A stretch of 23,690 nucleotides of DNA, taken from NCBI GenBank assembly GCA_044224215.1, contig JBGAKX010000069.1:1-23690 (forward strand). The letters run 5' to 3'. The notes under the pieces were generated by a model. The model saw only the letters and a list, made by a program, of their open reading frames with translations. It searched no databases and had not been told where the DNA came from. Position numbers and translations under genes: made by a program. Below, piece after piece: positions 1 through 7,461 of this stretch. This DNA comes from DAOMFM01 sp035429825. Lineage in GTDB: Bacteria; Acidobacteriota; Blastocatellia; UBA7656; JADIYM01. Numbering within the stretch: the stretch's first letter is position 1; each line of letters starts with the position of its first letter.

Positions 1-38
1 CCACCTCTTCCGGGTTTCGTCCGTGGGACATAAGCGCG

Positions 39-1010
39 TCAGTCTAGCACCGGCTCGATCGGGGCCACAAGGCGGTCCCCCTCGACGCGTCCGCGCTCGA
101 TTTCTCGCACGATTTCGGCCCGAACGATCACCGCGTTGCGAAACACTTCGCCTGCCGCGACCTCCACGTTGTCACCCACCACGCATCGTTCGACGACGGC
201 TCCAGCGTCGATGCGAACACCCTTCCACAGGACCGAATCGACGACCGACGCAGCCGGATCGATGCGGCTGGACTCGCCGACCACGTTGACGCCGCCCGCC
301 ACGCGCGCCGCGCGGATCGACTCGTCAAGATACCGGCGGATCGTCGACAACTCCCTCCACGTGCCGCGCGCCACGTGGCCGACAATACGTTCGCCGGCGG
401 CGATCGCCTGCGGAAACACGTCCGTTGTCGTGTGCGAGAACCGGCCGCGCGGGATGTAGTCAAAAATTCCGGGGGACATCACCTGGATGCCGGTGAACAT
501 CAGCGGAACCGGAGGGGCAACCTCCTCGGAATCCGGAAAGCCGCCAAACCCGGAAACCAGCCCGTCGCCTGTCACGTCGACGATGCTGAAGCGCTCGCGC
601 TGCTCGTTCGGCAGGAGCACGAGCGTCGCAAGCGCATCGCGTTCGCGGTGCACGTCGATGGCGCGCTTCAAGTCGATGTCCGTGACGATCTTTCCGTTGA
701 CGACGACGAAGTCGTCGCCCTCGAGCCACTCGCGAACCTTGTCGAGCGCGCCGCCCGTTCCGAGGATTTCGTGTTCGAGCGAGTACCGCAGCTCGACGCC
801 GAACGCACTGCCGTCACCGAGCGCTGACGTGATCGATTCGGGCTGGTGATGCAGGTTGACGACGATGTCGCGTATTCCAGCCGCCTTCAGGTACTCCACG
901 CTGTAGGCGACGAGCGGACGGTTCACAAACGGAACCGCGGGCTTGGTTCGATCCTCGGTGAGCGGCCACAGGCGGGTCCCGAATCCCGCGGCGAGTATCA
1001 TCCCGCGCAT
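39..1010 (-). CDS. Sugar nucleotidyltransferase-like protein with C-terminal beta-helix
   Basis: The 323-residue protein has the N-terminal nucleotide-binding signature of sugar-1-phosphate nucleotidyltransferases (LAAGFGTRLWPLT, residues 6-18, then TKP at 22-24) and the EILGTGGAL block at 81-89. The last ~90 residues look like a left-handed beta-helix (hexapeptide-type) tail. Family members join NTP and a sugar 1-phosphate to give an NDP-sugar in the cytoplasm; the sugar and base cannot be read from sequence. Odd: the usual metal-binding Asp of the NGD motif is Lys here (NGKIVTDID, K107). The start at 1010 gives MRGMILAAG, normal for the family; a second ATG lies three codons inside. It starts 19 bp after the stop of the beta-propeller gene, so co-transcription is likely. 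Bases 1-38 hold no visible gene. Confidence 0.85.
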   Translation of the reverse strand: MRGMILAAGFGTRLWPLTEDRTKPAVPFVNRPLVAYSVEYLKAAGIRDIVVNLHHQPESITSALGDGSAFGVELRYSLEHEILGTGGALDKVREWLEGDDFVVVNGKIVTDIDLKRAIDVHRERDALATLVLLPNEQRERFSIVDVTGDGLVSGFGGFPDSEEVAPPVPLMFTGIQVMSPGIFDYIPRGRFSHTTTDVFPQAIAAGERIVGHVARGTWRELSTIRRYLDESIRAARVAGGVNVVGESSRIDPAASVVDSVLWKGVRIDAGAVVERCVVGDNVEVAAGEVFRNAVIVRAEIVREIERGRVEGDRLVAPIEPVLD

Positions 1011-1029
1011 ACAGTTACGTAGAGGGCCC

Positions 1030-3585
1030 CTACTCCCGGTTCAACTGGCGATCCCACGATCGAATCCTTCCACGCACGCTGTCGAAGACGAATGCGGGTC
1101 TGCTGCGTGAGTCGTGCGCATCGACGTCTCCCACAGACACGACGCCGCGCGCACCGGCGGACGTCCGAACGGATCGAGGAGCTCGATCGGGCGACTTGTC
1201 CGACGGCGCCGCGAGATCCGACAGGTTCCGGATTACGACACTGCTGGCGGTTCCGTTTACATCGAGCGCGACGACGGTGCCGGACGCCCAGTCGACGGCG
1301 ACCGTCGCTGGACCGTCGCCCATAGCCATCTCGCCCGTGGACTGTCCCGTCGAGGGATCGAATGCCAGGACGCTCGCGCCGCCGTAGTTCGGAACCACGG
1401 CTGCCGAGCCGTCGGGCGACACAACCGGATCGTTGCCGACGAGGAAGTATCCACCGGCCGGATTCTCGAACGAGATCGCCTTCCGCGGCGCGCCCGACCG
1501 CGCAAGCCGGTACAGCTTGCCGGGCGTGTCGCCAAGGTTGACGACGGCGAACCGCTGAACGTTGTCGACGGCGTACGGCGCCGGGACGACGGCGCTCGTG
1601 TTCTCGAGCGTTCCGGCAATCTGTCCCGTCAGCGCGTCGATCGAGAAGAACGACTCGGTGATGCTCGCGCCGACGAGCACGAATCGCCCGTCGTCGGTGA
1701 ACTGAGGAACGTTGTTGAGCGCCACGACCTGGCTCTTGGGAATGTTCGCGCTCGTGACGAGCGACATGGACGCAGGGCTCGTCGCGTCGACGACGGCAAC
1801 CGACGTGCTCTCGTACATCGTGTTGAGCACGGCGATCGTGCGACGTCCCCGGTCCTCGTGAAGCGCGATGGTCACGGGGAAGAATCCAGTGCCGATCGAT
1901 CCGACCACCGCTCCCGACGCGACGTCGATCGAATACAGAAACTGGTTCCCGTCGGCCAGATATGCCGTTGACCCGTCTGCACTTACGGCGATGTTTGCAA
2001 ACTCGAGGAACGGCGGGATCGCCGACTCGAGCGTAATCTGGTGCTCGACAAACGCATTCGCAGGATCTGTCGCGTTGACGATCGTGACGATACCGTCGCG
2101 CGAACCGACGACGAGTACGCGCAACGATCCGCTCGAGGGATCCTCCGCCACGGCGATCTTCGATGGAGCGTCCGAGACGGGCACTCGCGCGACGACAGCC
2201 GCGGACGAAACATCGATGACGAGCACTTCGTCGGTCCGCTTTGAGGCGACACACGCATAGCGCGCGTCGTGCGTGAGCGCGATGTTCTGGTAGAGCGTAA
2301 AGAGCAGCGCGTCGCCCGGACCTGCGAACCGACGTCCCAGGTAGCCGGACGAGCTGTCCAGGAACGACGTCACGTCCGCCGAGACGATGCCGACAAAGCA
2401 CGGGTACCGCTGGCCGTCGCCTTCCCACACGTCCGAGGCAACTGCCCGGTCGCCAATCACCGCCTGGTACTTCAAGTCGCCCGTCGCCATGTCGACCGCA
2501 TAGGCCTTGTTGCCGTCGGTCGTCGCGGCAAACACCGTCGTCTGGTCTGCGGTGATCGCCGGTTCGACATCCAGGAAAACCGACGGCGCAGCAAAGACCC
2601 ACGCGAGCACCGGATGCCCTGGATCGGTGACGTCGTACGCATAGAGGTCGGCGGCGTTCTCGGCGACGACGAGCAGATGCGGACGGCCGTCGAGCTCAAA
2701 GCGGCGGGTGAACGTAGGAAACGACCCCGTGCGCGTCGTTGACACCAGTCGCCCGGTATCTACTTCGAAGGCGTAGACCGAGTTTCCGTCGCCCGACGAG
2801 ACGTACCCGATCGTGCCATCTGCGCTCAATATGACGTTGTTGACGTTATAGAGTCCCGATTTCCTGGGAAAGCGCACGACGCGCTCCACCCGGAGCGCCG
2901 AAAGATCTGAAATGTCGACGATCGTGACGCGCCCGCGCGGAGCGACCGATTGCTGCACGGCGCACACCGAACGTTCGGGAGACTCGACAACGTCGATACT
3001 TCCGGGCGCAAAGCCGATGTCGGCGCGGCTGAGCTCGGCTCCCGTCGCAACGTCGTAACTGATCAGAAACGCACGCGCGGTGACCTCGCTGGTCGCCGTG
3101 ACGAGAAGCGCGGTCCCGCCGGCGACGAACCTGAGCGTCCGCGATCCGAGCAGAAAAATGTAGCCCTCGGGCATGTCGATCGTTCGCACGAGCCGCATGT
3201 CGGCGGGATTCGTCGCGTCGACGAGCGCGACGAGATTCAGCGGCGCACCGTAGAATCCTTCGCACGTCACGCCGAGCAATCGCTGCCCGTTCTGCTCGAG
3301 GAGCGTGACCGCGAGCGGTCCGTCGCCGACCTTCAGCTGGCCGATGCCTTCGCCGGTTCGCGGGTCGAATGCGAATACCGTGTCGGTATCGCGCGATGCG
3401 GTGAATGCCACAGGCGCCGTCCGGCTCGCCGCGACGTTGTTGAGCATGCTCGGCTTGAACGCCGCCGGAAACGTCACCGCGCGCGACTCGGCGAGTGTCG
3501 CACGCGCCGTATGCGAGGCTGCGACAACCAAGAGTCCAACGAGCGCGACGGCAAGCGTCCGATACAGCAGTGCTTTATGTTTCAT
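1030..3585 (-). CDS. Secreted multi-bladed beta-propeller (YVTN/YncE-like) protein
   Basis: An 851-residue protein. The ATG at 3585 puts a clean Sec signal peptide first (MKHKALLYRT, then a hydrophobic stretch to about residue 23, ending ARA); the open frame extends 14 codons further, but that would bury the signal. The body is a run of 40-60 residue repeats containing patterns such as VFAFDPRTGEGIGQLKVGDG, VYAFEVDTGRLVSTTRTG and LYSIDVASGAVVGSIGTG, typical of YVTN/YncE-type beta-propellers; the length fits two propellers. No enzyme motif, membrane anchor or sorting signal is seen. The last ~60 residues are Arg/Ser/Asp-rich and probably disordered. Probable role: extracytoplasmic binding or scaffold protein; the ligand is unknown. 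A sigma70-like promoter lies about 40-70 bp upstream. No good Shine-Dalgarno sequence is visible. Confidence 0.85.
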   Translation of the reverse strand: MKHKALLYRTLAVALVGLLVVAASHTARATLAESRAVTFPAAFKPSMLNNVAASRTAPVAFTASRDTDTVFAFDPRTGEGIGQLKVGDGPLAVTLLEQNGQRLLGVTCEGFYGAPLNLVALVDATNPADMRLVRTIDMPEGYIFLLGSRTLRFVAGGTALLVTATSEVTARAFLISYDVATGAELSRADIGFAPGSIDVVESPERSVCAVQQSVAPRGRVTIVDISDLSALRVERVVRFPRKSGLYNVNNVILSADGTIGYVSSGDGNSVYAFEVDTGRLVSTTRTGSFPTFTRRFELDGRPHLLVVAENAADLYAYDVTDPGHPVLAWVFAAPSVFLDVEPAITADQTTVFAATTDGNKAYAVDMATGDLKYQAVIGDRAVASDVWEGDGQRYPCFVGIVSADVTSFLDSSSGYLGRRFAGPGDALLFTLYQNIALTHDARYACVASKRTDEVLVIDVSSAAVVARVPVSDAPSKIAVAEDPSSGSLRVLVVGSRDGIVTIVNATDPANAFVEHQITLESAIPPFLEFANIAVSADGSTAYLADGNQFLYSIDVASGAVVGSIGTGFFPVTIALHEDRGRRTIAVLNTMYESTSVAVVDATSPASMSLVTSANIPKSQVVALNNVPQFTDDGRFVLVGASITESFFSIDALTGQIAGTLENTSAVVPAPYAVDNVQRFAVVNLGDTPGKLYRLARSGAPRKAISFENPAGGYFLVGNDPVVSPDGSAAVVPNYGGASVLAFDPSTGQSTGEMAMGDGPATVAVDWASGTVVALDVNGTASSVVIRNLSDLAAPSDKSPDRAPRSVRTSAGARGVVSVGDVDAHDSRSRPAFVFDSVRGRIRSWDRQLNRE

Positions 3586-3626
3586 CAGGATACCGGGACG
3601 CCAGCGGAGGGCCGCGGCTCGGGCCA

Positions 3627-3655
3627 AGTCTAGCGGCGCCCGTCCGGCGGGTCAA
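3627..3655 (-). promoter_or_regulatory. Sigma70-like promoter of the beta-propeller gene
   Basis: Read on the minus strand: TTGACC (3655-3650), a 17-bp spacer, then TAGACT (3632-3627). Predicted transcription start is near 3620, giving a leader of about 35 nt before the ATG at 3585. Five of six -35 and four of six -10 bases match consensus. Confidence 0.55.
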
Positions 3656-3707
3656 CGCGGTCGGCCATGAAGGTGTCGCGCCGCAAGCGAGCCGTCGCCA
3701 GGCGCGT

Positions 3708-3736
3708 TTGACACTCCGCAACCCGATCCGTACTCT
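3708..3736 (+). promoter_or_regulatory. Sigma70-like promoter of the RNA methyltransferase gene
   Basis: A perfect TTGACA (3708-3713), a 17-bp spacer and TACTCT (3731-3736). The expected transcription start is about 3743-3744, which coincides with the GTG start codon at 3744. The -10 box matches consensus at only three of six bases. The rest of the 158-bp divergent gap (3586-3743) holds only this and the opposing promoter. Confidence 0.55.
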
Positions 3737-3743
3737 GACGCGC

Positions 3744-4547
3744 GTGCTTGCCGAACAGATCACGAGCCGCCAGAACCCGTTGATCAAGCGCGCGATCCAG
3801 GTTCGAGTCGGAACTGCGCCCGGATTCATGTTCGTCGAGGGTGCGCGGCTGGTCGACGAAGCCGTGACCGCATCAACGGCGATCGAATCCATCATCTACA
3901 CGACGGCATTCGCCGAGAGCGACCGGGGACGCCTCCTGTTCGCGCGCGTGGCGCGCACGCACTTTCGCGGTGCGCTCGTTCCCGAACCCATCATGCGCGC
4001 GATCTGCGATACCGAGAATCCGCAAGGCATCGTCGCGCTCGCCGCGCATCCGCGGTTCGAGCTCGCCGACGCGCTCGCAGGCGACGCGCCGCTCGTCGTC
4101 GTTCTCGACGGACTTCAGGATCCAGGCAATCTCGGCGCAATCGTCCGCGCGGCAGAGGCTGCAGGCGCGTCCGCAGTCGTCACGACGCCGGGTACCGTCG
4201 AGGCATACTCGCCAAAGGCGCTGCGCGCATCGATGGGCTCGGCGTTCCGGTTGCCGATCGTCCGCCGGATCAGAGTCGACGAAGCAATCGATGCTGCGCG
4301 CGAGCGGGGATGTTCGGTGCTTGCGGCGCTCGCGCACGGAGAGGTCCGTTACACCGACGCGGACTGGCGCCGGCCGACCGTCGTTCTGATAGGAAACGAG
4401 GGTGCCGGGCTTCCACCCGACACCCTCGCGCTTGCTGACGAAACCGTCTCGATTCCAATCGCGACGGCTGTCGAATCGTTGAATGCCGCGATGGCGGCGA
4501 CGGTCCTCATGTTCGAGGCCGCCCGCCAGCGCAGTTTGGATCAGTGA
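3744..4547 (+). CDS. TrmH/SpoU-family RNA 2'-O-methyltransferase
   Basis: A 267-residue SPOUT methyltransferase that should use S-adenosylmethionine to methylate a ribose 2'-OH in rRNA or tRNA. Start chosen at GTG 3744, which gives (V/M)LAEQITSRQNPLIKRA, the usual opening of the substrate-binding domain; the frame is open to 3495 but that stretch is Arg-rich and not conserved-looking. Motif 1 is LDGLQDPGNLGAIVRAAEAA (121-140, with N129 and catalytic-type R135), motif 2 IGNEGAGLP (216-224) and motif 3 SLNAAMAATVLMFEA (245-259), which together form the trefoil-knot SAM site. The length is normal for the RlmB/TsnR-like group; the exact target nucleotide cannot be told. No Shine-Dalgarno sequence precedes the start. 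Its stop region overlaps the convergent gene by 7 bp. Confidence 0.9.
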   Translation: MLAEQITSRQNPLIKRAIQVRVGTAPGFMFVEGARLVDEAVTASTAIESIIYTTAFAESDRGRLLFARVARTHFRGALVPEPIMRAICDTENPQGIVALAAHPRFELADALAGDAPLVVVLDGLQDPGNLGAIVRAAEAAGASAVVTTPGTVEAYSPKALRASMGSAFRLPIVRRIRVDEAIDAARERGCSVLAALAHGEVRYTDADWRRPTVVLIGNEGAGLPPDTLALADETVSIPIATAVESLNAAMAATVLMFEAARQRSLDQ

Positions 4548-5539
4548 ACTGCCGACTGCAGCGAGGCGATCTTCTGCCGGATTCTGCTGACGAATGCGCT
4601 CGACTCGGATGGTGACGCGCCCGCAGCGCGGAATGCGTCCTTGAGCTGCGCTTCGCTGAGCTGGCTGGCCATCCCGGCAAACCACTTGGCGTGATCGACG
4701 GGAACGCCCTGCAGGATCCGCCCGCCCTTGCCCGAGTAGTCGAGCTTCAAGGTGCCGCCGGACACGCGGTCGACGTATCCCTGCTTCTGGAAGGCTTCCG
4801 GGTCCCACTTGGAGTGCGAGAACACGCCGCCCATCTTGCCGAGCGTGCCACCCCAGTCCGCCACGAGGTACCACTTCTGCACCGAACCGTCGGGCTGGGT
4901 GATCATGAAGATCGCGTTGTTGGTCTCCTTGGCGTCCCAGTTGTTGAGCATCACGGCGAGCAGTGTGAGCCCCGACAGCTCCTTCGTGCCTGCGAACGGG
5001 TTCGAGTCCCAGCTCCAGCCCGGCGTCCGCTCGATGTTCTCGGGGCGGGCCTCGAACATGACGCTGTTGCACGTGCCGTCCTTCTGGACATACTTCGCCG
5101 CGCGGCCGAGACCGGTCACGCCGTCCACCTTGACCGACGCCATGTAGTAGCTCTCCTCAACGAGGTAGCCGAGCGCCCACACGATGCGGCTGCACGCGAC
5201 CTCGGAGTGGACCTCTTCGGCGAACTTCACGTTCCATTTCTTGCCGTTGGCGTCGGTCACCTTGATCTTGGGGTTGGTGCCCGACGTGTCCTCCTTCACG
5301 AACTTGAACGGAGGCTTGGGCGCAGTCGCCTCGCTGCCGGCGCCCCAATAGAGGTCGAGCTTGGAGATGTCGCCCGGATCCTTCCACAACATCGGCGCCC
5401 CGGAAGCGGCAGGACCAGCGCTCTTGCCCTTCTTTTGCGCAGCCAAAGCGCCCGGCGCGACCGGCACGGCGAGCGCAAGCAAGAGCGCGATACCGAGCAG
5501 ACCGAATCCACGGGCTGACAATGCAGACCTTCGTGACAT
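4541..5539 (-). CDS. Secreted protein with protein-kinase-like fold signature (uncharacterised)
   Basis: A 332-residue protein I cannot assign to a named family. Residues 1-34 form a Sec signal peptide (MSRRSALSAR, hydrophobic core, ALAA before Gln35), then a Lys/Gly/Ala linker to about 50. The remainder carries residues arranged as in HipA/FAM20/CotH-type kinases: a beta hairpin leading to K105 in VKF, an alpha-C-like E113 in HSEVACSRIVWALGY, a catalytic-loop-like D202-x4-N207 (NNWDAKETNN), and a DFG-like D228-W-G (VADWGGTLG). Family knowledge: these residues bind ATP and metal. Function is inferred from pattern only; it could be a pseudokinase. A strong Shine-Dalgarno (AAGGAGA, 8 bases before ATG) fixes the start at 5539. 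It is divergent from the phosphatase-like gene at 5757 and ends tail-to-tail with the methyltransferase. Confidence 0.7.
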   Translation of the reverse strand: MSRRSALSARGFGLLGIALLLALAVPVAPGALAAQKKGKSAGPAASGAPMLWKDPGDISKLDLYWGAGSEATAPKPPFKFVKEDTSGTNPKIKVTDANGKKWNVKFAEEVHSEVACSRIVWALGYLVEESYYMASVKVDGVTGLGRAAKYVQKDGTCNSVMFEARPENIERTPGWSWDSNPFAGTKELSGLTLLAVMLNNWDAKETNNAIFMITQPDGSVQKWYLVADWGGTLGKMGGVFSHSKWDPEAFQKQGYVDRVSGGTLKLDYSGKGGRILQGVPVDHAKWFAGMASQLSEAQLKDAFRAAGASPSESSAFVSRIRQKIASLQSAVH

Positions 5540-5547
5540 GTTGGAGT

Positions 5548-5554
5548 TCTCCTT
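5548..5554 (-). promoter_or_regulatory. Strong Shine-Dalgarno site deciding the kinase-like gene start
   Basis: On the minus strand AAGGAGA precedes the ATG at 5539 by 8 bases. It rules out the in-frame upstream start at 5641, which would place the signal peptide internally. It is one of the few clear ribosome sites among the left-hand genes. Confidence 0.75.
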
Positions 5555-5568
5555 TTCGTTTGAATGCG

Positions 5569-5583
5569 CGGCGAATTTCGCCG
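5569..5583. repeat. 15-bp palindrome in the kinase-like gene leader
   Basis: CGGCGAATTTCGCCG is a perfect inverted repeat of 7-bp arms around one central base (5576). It lies about 30 bp upstream of the ATG at 5539, just outside the Shine-Dalgarno site. It could be an operator or a small leader hairpin; nothing in the sequence decides between them. Confidence 0.5.
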
Positions 5584-5640
5584 TTGGTCGGTGCACGTTC
5601 CCAACGCGGGCCCGCAGGACGGTGACCATTCGCGCAGGCA

Positions 5641-5669
5641 ATATGGCCTAAGTCTGCGATGTGGCCTAA
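5641..5669. repeat. Direct repeats ATRTGGCCTAA in the divergent gap
   Basis: Two 11-bp copies, ATATGGCCTAA (5641-5651) and ATGTGGCCTAA (5659-5669), differ at one base and are spaced 18 bp start to start. They lie between the divergent kinase-like (start 5539) and phosphatase-like (start 5757) genes, upstream of both. Tandem spacing of this kind is typical of regulator-binding sites, but no promoter for the minus-strand gene could be confidently placed beside them. Confidence 0.45.
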
Positions 5670-5704
5670 AAAAGATCAAGCGTTATCGTGATATGAGTTG
5701 TGGT

Positions 5705-5713
5705 TGCTATACT
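5705..5713 (+). promoter_or_regulatory. Extended -10 promoter of the phosphatase-like gene
   Basis: TGCTATACT is an extended -10 box (TG-n-TATACT). No good -35 is seen 16-18 bp upstream, as is common for extended -10 promoters. The predicted start near 5720 lies after the possible ATG at 5700, which supports the later ATG at 5757 as the true start, with a leader of about 37 nt. Confidence 0.5.
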
Positions 5714-5756
5714 GGGGCGCGCGGCTCTCCCAGACACGATCGAACACAGGTGGTTC

Positions 5757-6656
5757 ATGCAACGATCCCGCTTGCTCCCCGGGCTCTTTCTCAGCCTCGT
5801 TCTGCTCATCGGAGGCCCCGCCCCAGCCCAGAAGCCGGCCGAAGCGCCGCGGTCGCCGGATCAGCTCGTCTTTGCCGTCATCGGCGACAACGGCACCAGC
5901 GACAAGCCGCAGATGGCCGTTGCCGACCAGATGTGGAAGGCATACCAACGCTCGCCTTTCAGCCTTGTGCTCATGCTTGGCGACAATCTGTATAGCCCTA
6001 ACTGGAAGCAGATCGACGGGGCGTTTACTGTTCCGTACAAGCCGCTGCTCGATGCGGGTGTGCGCTTCTACGCGACGCTCGGCAACCACGACCAGCCGAC
6101 GGCGCTCGAGCAGATCTCGTTCCCGCCGTTCAACATGGGCGGCAGGCGGAACTACTCGTTCGCGCCCGCAGGCGCGCTCGTCGAGTTCTTCACGATCGAT
6201 TCGTCCCTGGTGCTGAAGGAATCGGCCCAGCTCGACTGGCTCGATAAGGCGCTCGCCGCGTCTACTGCACACTGGAAGATCGTGTTCGTCCATCACCCAC
6301 CGTATTCGCCCGGGTCGCGCCACGGTGACAATCCCAAACTCGAGAAGTCGCTCGTACCGATGCTCGCGCGGCACCACGTGCAGGTCGTGCTGTCCGGACA
6401 CGAGCACTTCTTTGCACAGATGGCGCCGACGGACGGCGTGAACTACATCATCTCCGGATCGGGCGGAAAGATTCAGAAGGGCGGTCTGCAGCCCGATTCA
6501 CGCACCGTCTATGGAAACGACCAGGTCCACCAGTTCCTGCTCGTCACGCTTACGCCAGGCACATTCTCGTTTCAAGTCATAAGTGAAACTGGCGAGGTTC
6601 TCCACACGGCGTCGATTCCATACACTGGTGCGGCGGCGGCCGCTGCTGGCAGGTAA
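5757..6656 (+). CDS. Secreted purple-acid-phosphatase-like metallophosphoesterase
   Basis: A 299-residue protein. The start at 5757 yields a signal peptide (MQRSRLLPGLFLSLVLLIGG, ending near PAPAQ). All metal-binding blocks of the calcineurin-like fold are present: GDN 43-45, GDNLY 75-79, GNHD 109-112, HH 179-180 and GHEH 214-217. The Tyr of GDNLY is the hallmark iron-binding tyrosine of purple/tartrate-resistant (type 5) acid phosphatases, so a dinuclear metal phosphomonoesterase acting outside the cytoplasm is likely; the substrate is unknown. Length fits the small TRAP-type enzymes. The stop is 6 bp before the DUF4239 gene, so the two form an operon. It is divergent from a secreted kinase-like gene. 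The only upstream ribosome-site candidate is a weak AGGTGG. Confidence 0.87.
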   Translation: MQRSRLLPGLFLSLVLLIGGPAPAQKPAEAPRSPDQLVFAVIGDNGTSDKPQMAVADQMWKAYQRSPFSLVLMLGDNLYSPNWKQIDGAFTVPYKPLLDAGVRFYATLGNHDQPTALEQISFPPFNMGGRRNYSFAPAGALVEFFTIDSSLVLKESAQLDWLDKALAASTAHWKIVFVHHPPYSPGSRHGDNPKLEKSLVPMLARHHVQVVLSGHEHFFAQMAPTDGVNYIISGSGGKIQKGGLQPDSRTVYGNDQVHQFLLVTLTPGTFSFQVISETGEVLHTASIPYTGAAAAAAGR

Positions 6657-6662
6657 CGCACG

Positions 6663-7415
6663 ATGAACGATACCAATGTCGCCCTGCTCGTATTTGCATC
6701 GCTCTTTGGAGCGACACTTCTCGGCATGCGGATCAGCGCAATGCTCCCCGAGCATCATCTCAGTTCCGAGACAAAGGAGTCGGTGAGGCTCGGCATGGGG
6801 ACGGTCGCGACGATGACGGCATTGATCCTCGGACTTCTCGTCGCATCGACAAAAGGCGCATACGATGTCGAGAGGAACGAGGTGACCCAGCTGGCTGCCA
6901 AACTGGTCTATCTCGATCGCGTGCTTGCCGACTATGGTCCCGAGGCAGACCATTCGCGTGACGTGCTTCGAGGCGCTGTCGATTCCGCACTGGCCCGTAT
7001 CTGGCCCGAAACGGCGGATGGATCCGAGGAGGATCCGTCGGATATCTGGACGGCGACGCTTCCAAACTCCATCCACGACCTCGCGCCAAAGGATGAAGAG
7101 CAGCGCGCGTCAAAGGCTCAGGCGGAGCGGGTCGTCAGCGAAATCGCGCAGGTTCGCTGGTTGCTGTTCGAGCAGACCGAGACGTCCATATCAACACCGC
7201 TGCTCGTGCTCGTCGTGTCGTGGTTGACGGTCATCTTCCTGAGCGTCGGACTTTTCGCGCCGCGCAATATCACTGCAGTCATTGCGCACTTGATGGCGGC
7301 GTTCTCGATTTCCGGAGCGATCTATCTGATTCTCGAACTCGACAAGCCGTTTTCGGGGCTGATCAAGATCTCGAGCGAGCCGATGATGAACGCGCTGAAC
7401 CACCTCGTGCGGTAG
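6663..7415 (+). CDS. DUF4239 (bestrophin-like) four-helix membrane protein
   Basis: A 250-residue inner-membrane protein. Hydrophobic segments at about 6-24, 44-62, 178-198 and 203-224 frame a soluble, mostly helical, acidic middle of ~110 residues. The final helix followed by LELDKPFSGLIKISSEPM (224-241) is the recognisable DUF4239 ending. Families of this type have been described as bestrophin-like, but no biochemical function is established to my knowledge. It starts 6 bp after the phosphatase-like gene stop and was presumably made from the same transcript. Its TAG stop lies 5 bp before a 42-bp repeat element shared with the convergent molybdoenzyme gene. Confidence 0.82.
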   Translation: MNDTNVALLVFASLFGATLLGMRISAMLPEHHLSSETKESVRLGMGTVATMTALILGLLVASTKGAYDVERNEVTQLAAKLVYLDRVLADYGPEADHSRDVLRGAVDSALARIWPETADGSEEDPSDIWTATLPNSIHDLAPKDEEQRASKAQAERVVSEIAQVRWLLFEQTETSISTPLLVLVVSWLTVIFLSVGLFAPRNITAVIAHLMAAFSISGAIYLILELDKPFSGLIKISSEPMMNALNHLVR

Positions 7416-7419
7416 GAGC

Positions 7420-7461
7420 TGCCGCAGATTTACGCAGATCAACGCGGATCAATCTGCGGCA
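7420..7461. repeat. 42-bp repeat element: three 10-bp units within an 11-bp inverted repeat
   Basis: The outer arms TGCCGCAGATT (7420-7430) and AATCTGCGGCA (7451-7461) are perfect inverted copies. Inside, three 10-bp units run head to tail from 7423: CGCAGATTTA, CGCAGATCAA, CGCGGATCAA. It sits between convergent genes, and its right arm encodes the last four residues and stop of the molybdoenzyme. Similar CGCAGATTxACGCAGAT strings are, as I recall, scattered in many unrelated bacterial genomes. There is no T-run, so it is not a classic terminator, though it may fold as RNA. Confidence 0.75.

Noticed and set aside
1030..1230. Possible frameshift at the odd, Arg/Ser-rich C-terminus of the beta-propeller protein
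   Set aside because: The other frames there give no better propeller or anchor sequence, so a natural disordered tail is simpler.
998..2602. 534-codon minus-strand frame parallel to the beta-propeller gene
   Set aside because: Arg-rich shadow in another frame; the beta-propeller frame carries the signal peptide and the repeats.
5700..5756. Earlier ATG for the phosphatase-like gene at 5700
   Set aside because: It lies upstream of the likely transcription start and would hide the signal peptide behind 19 extra residues.
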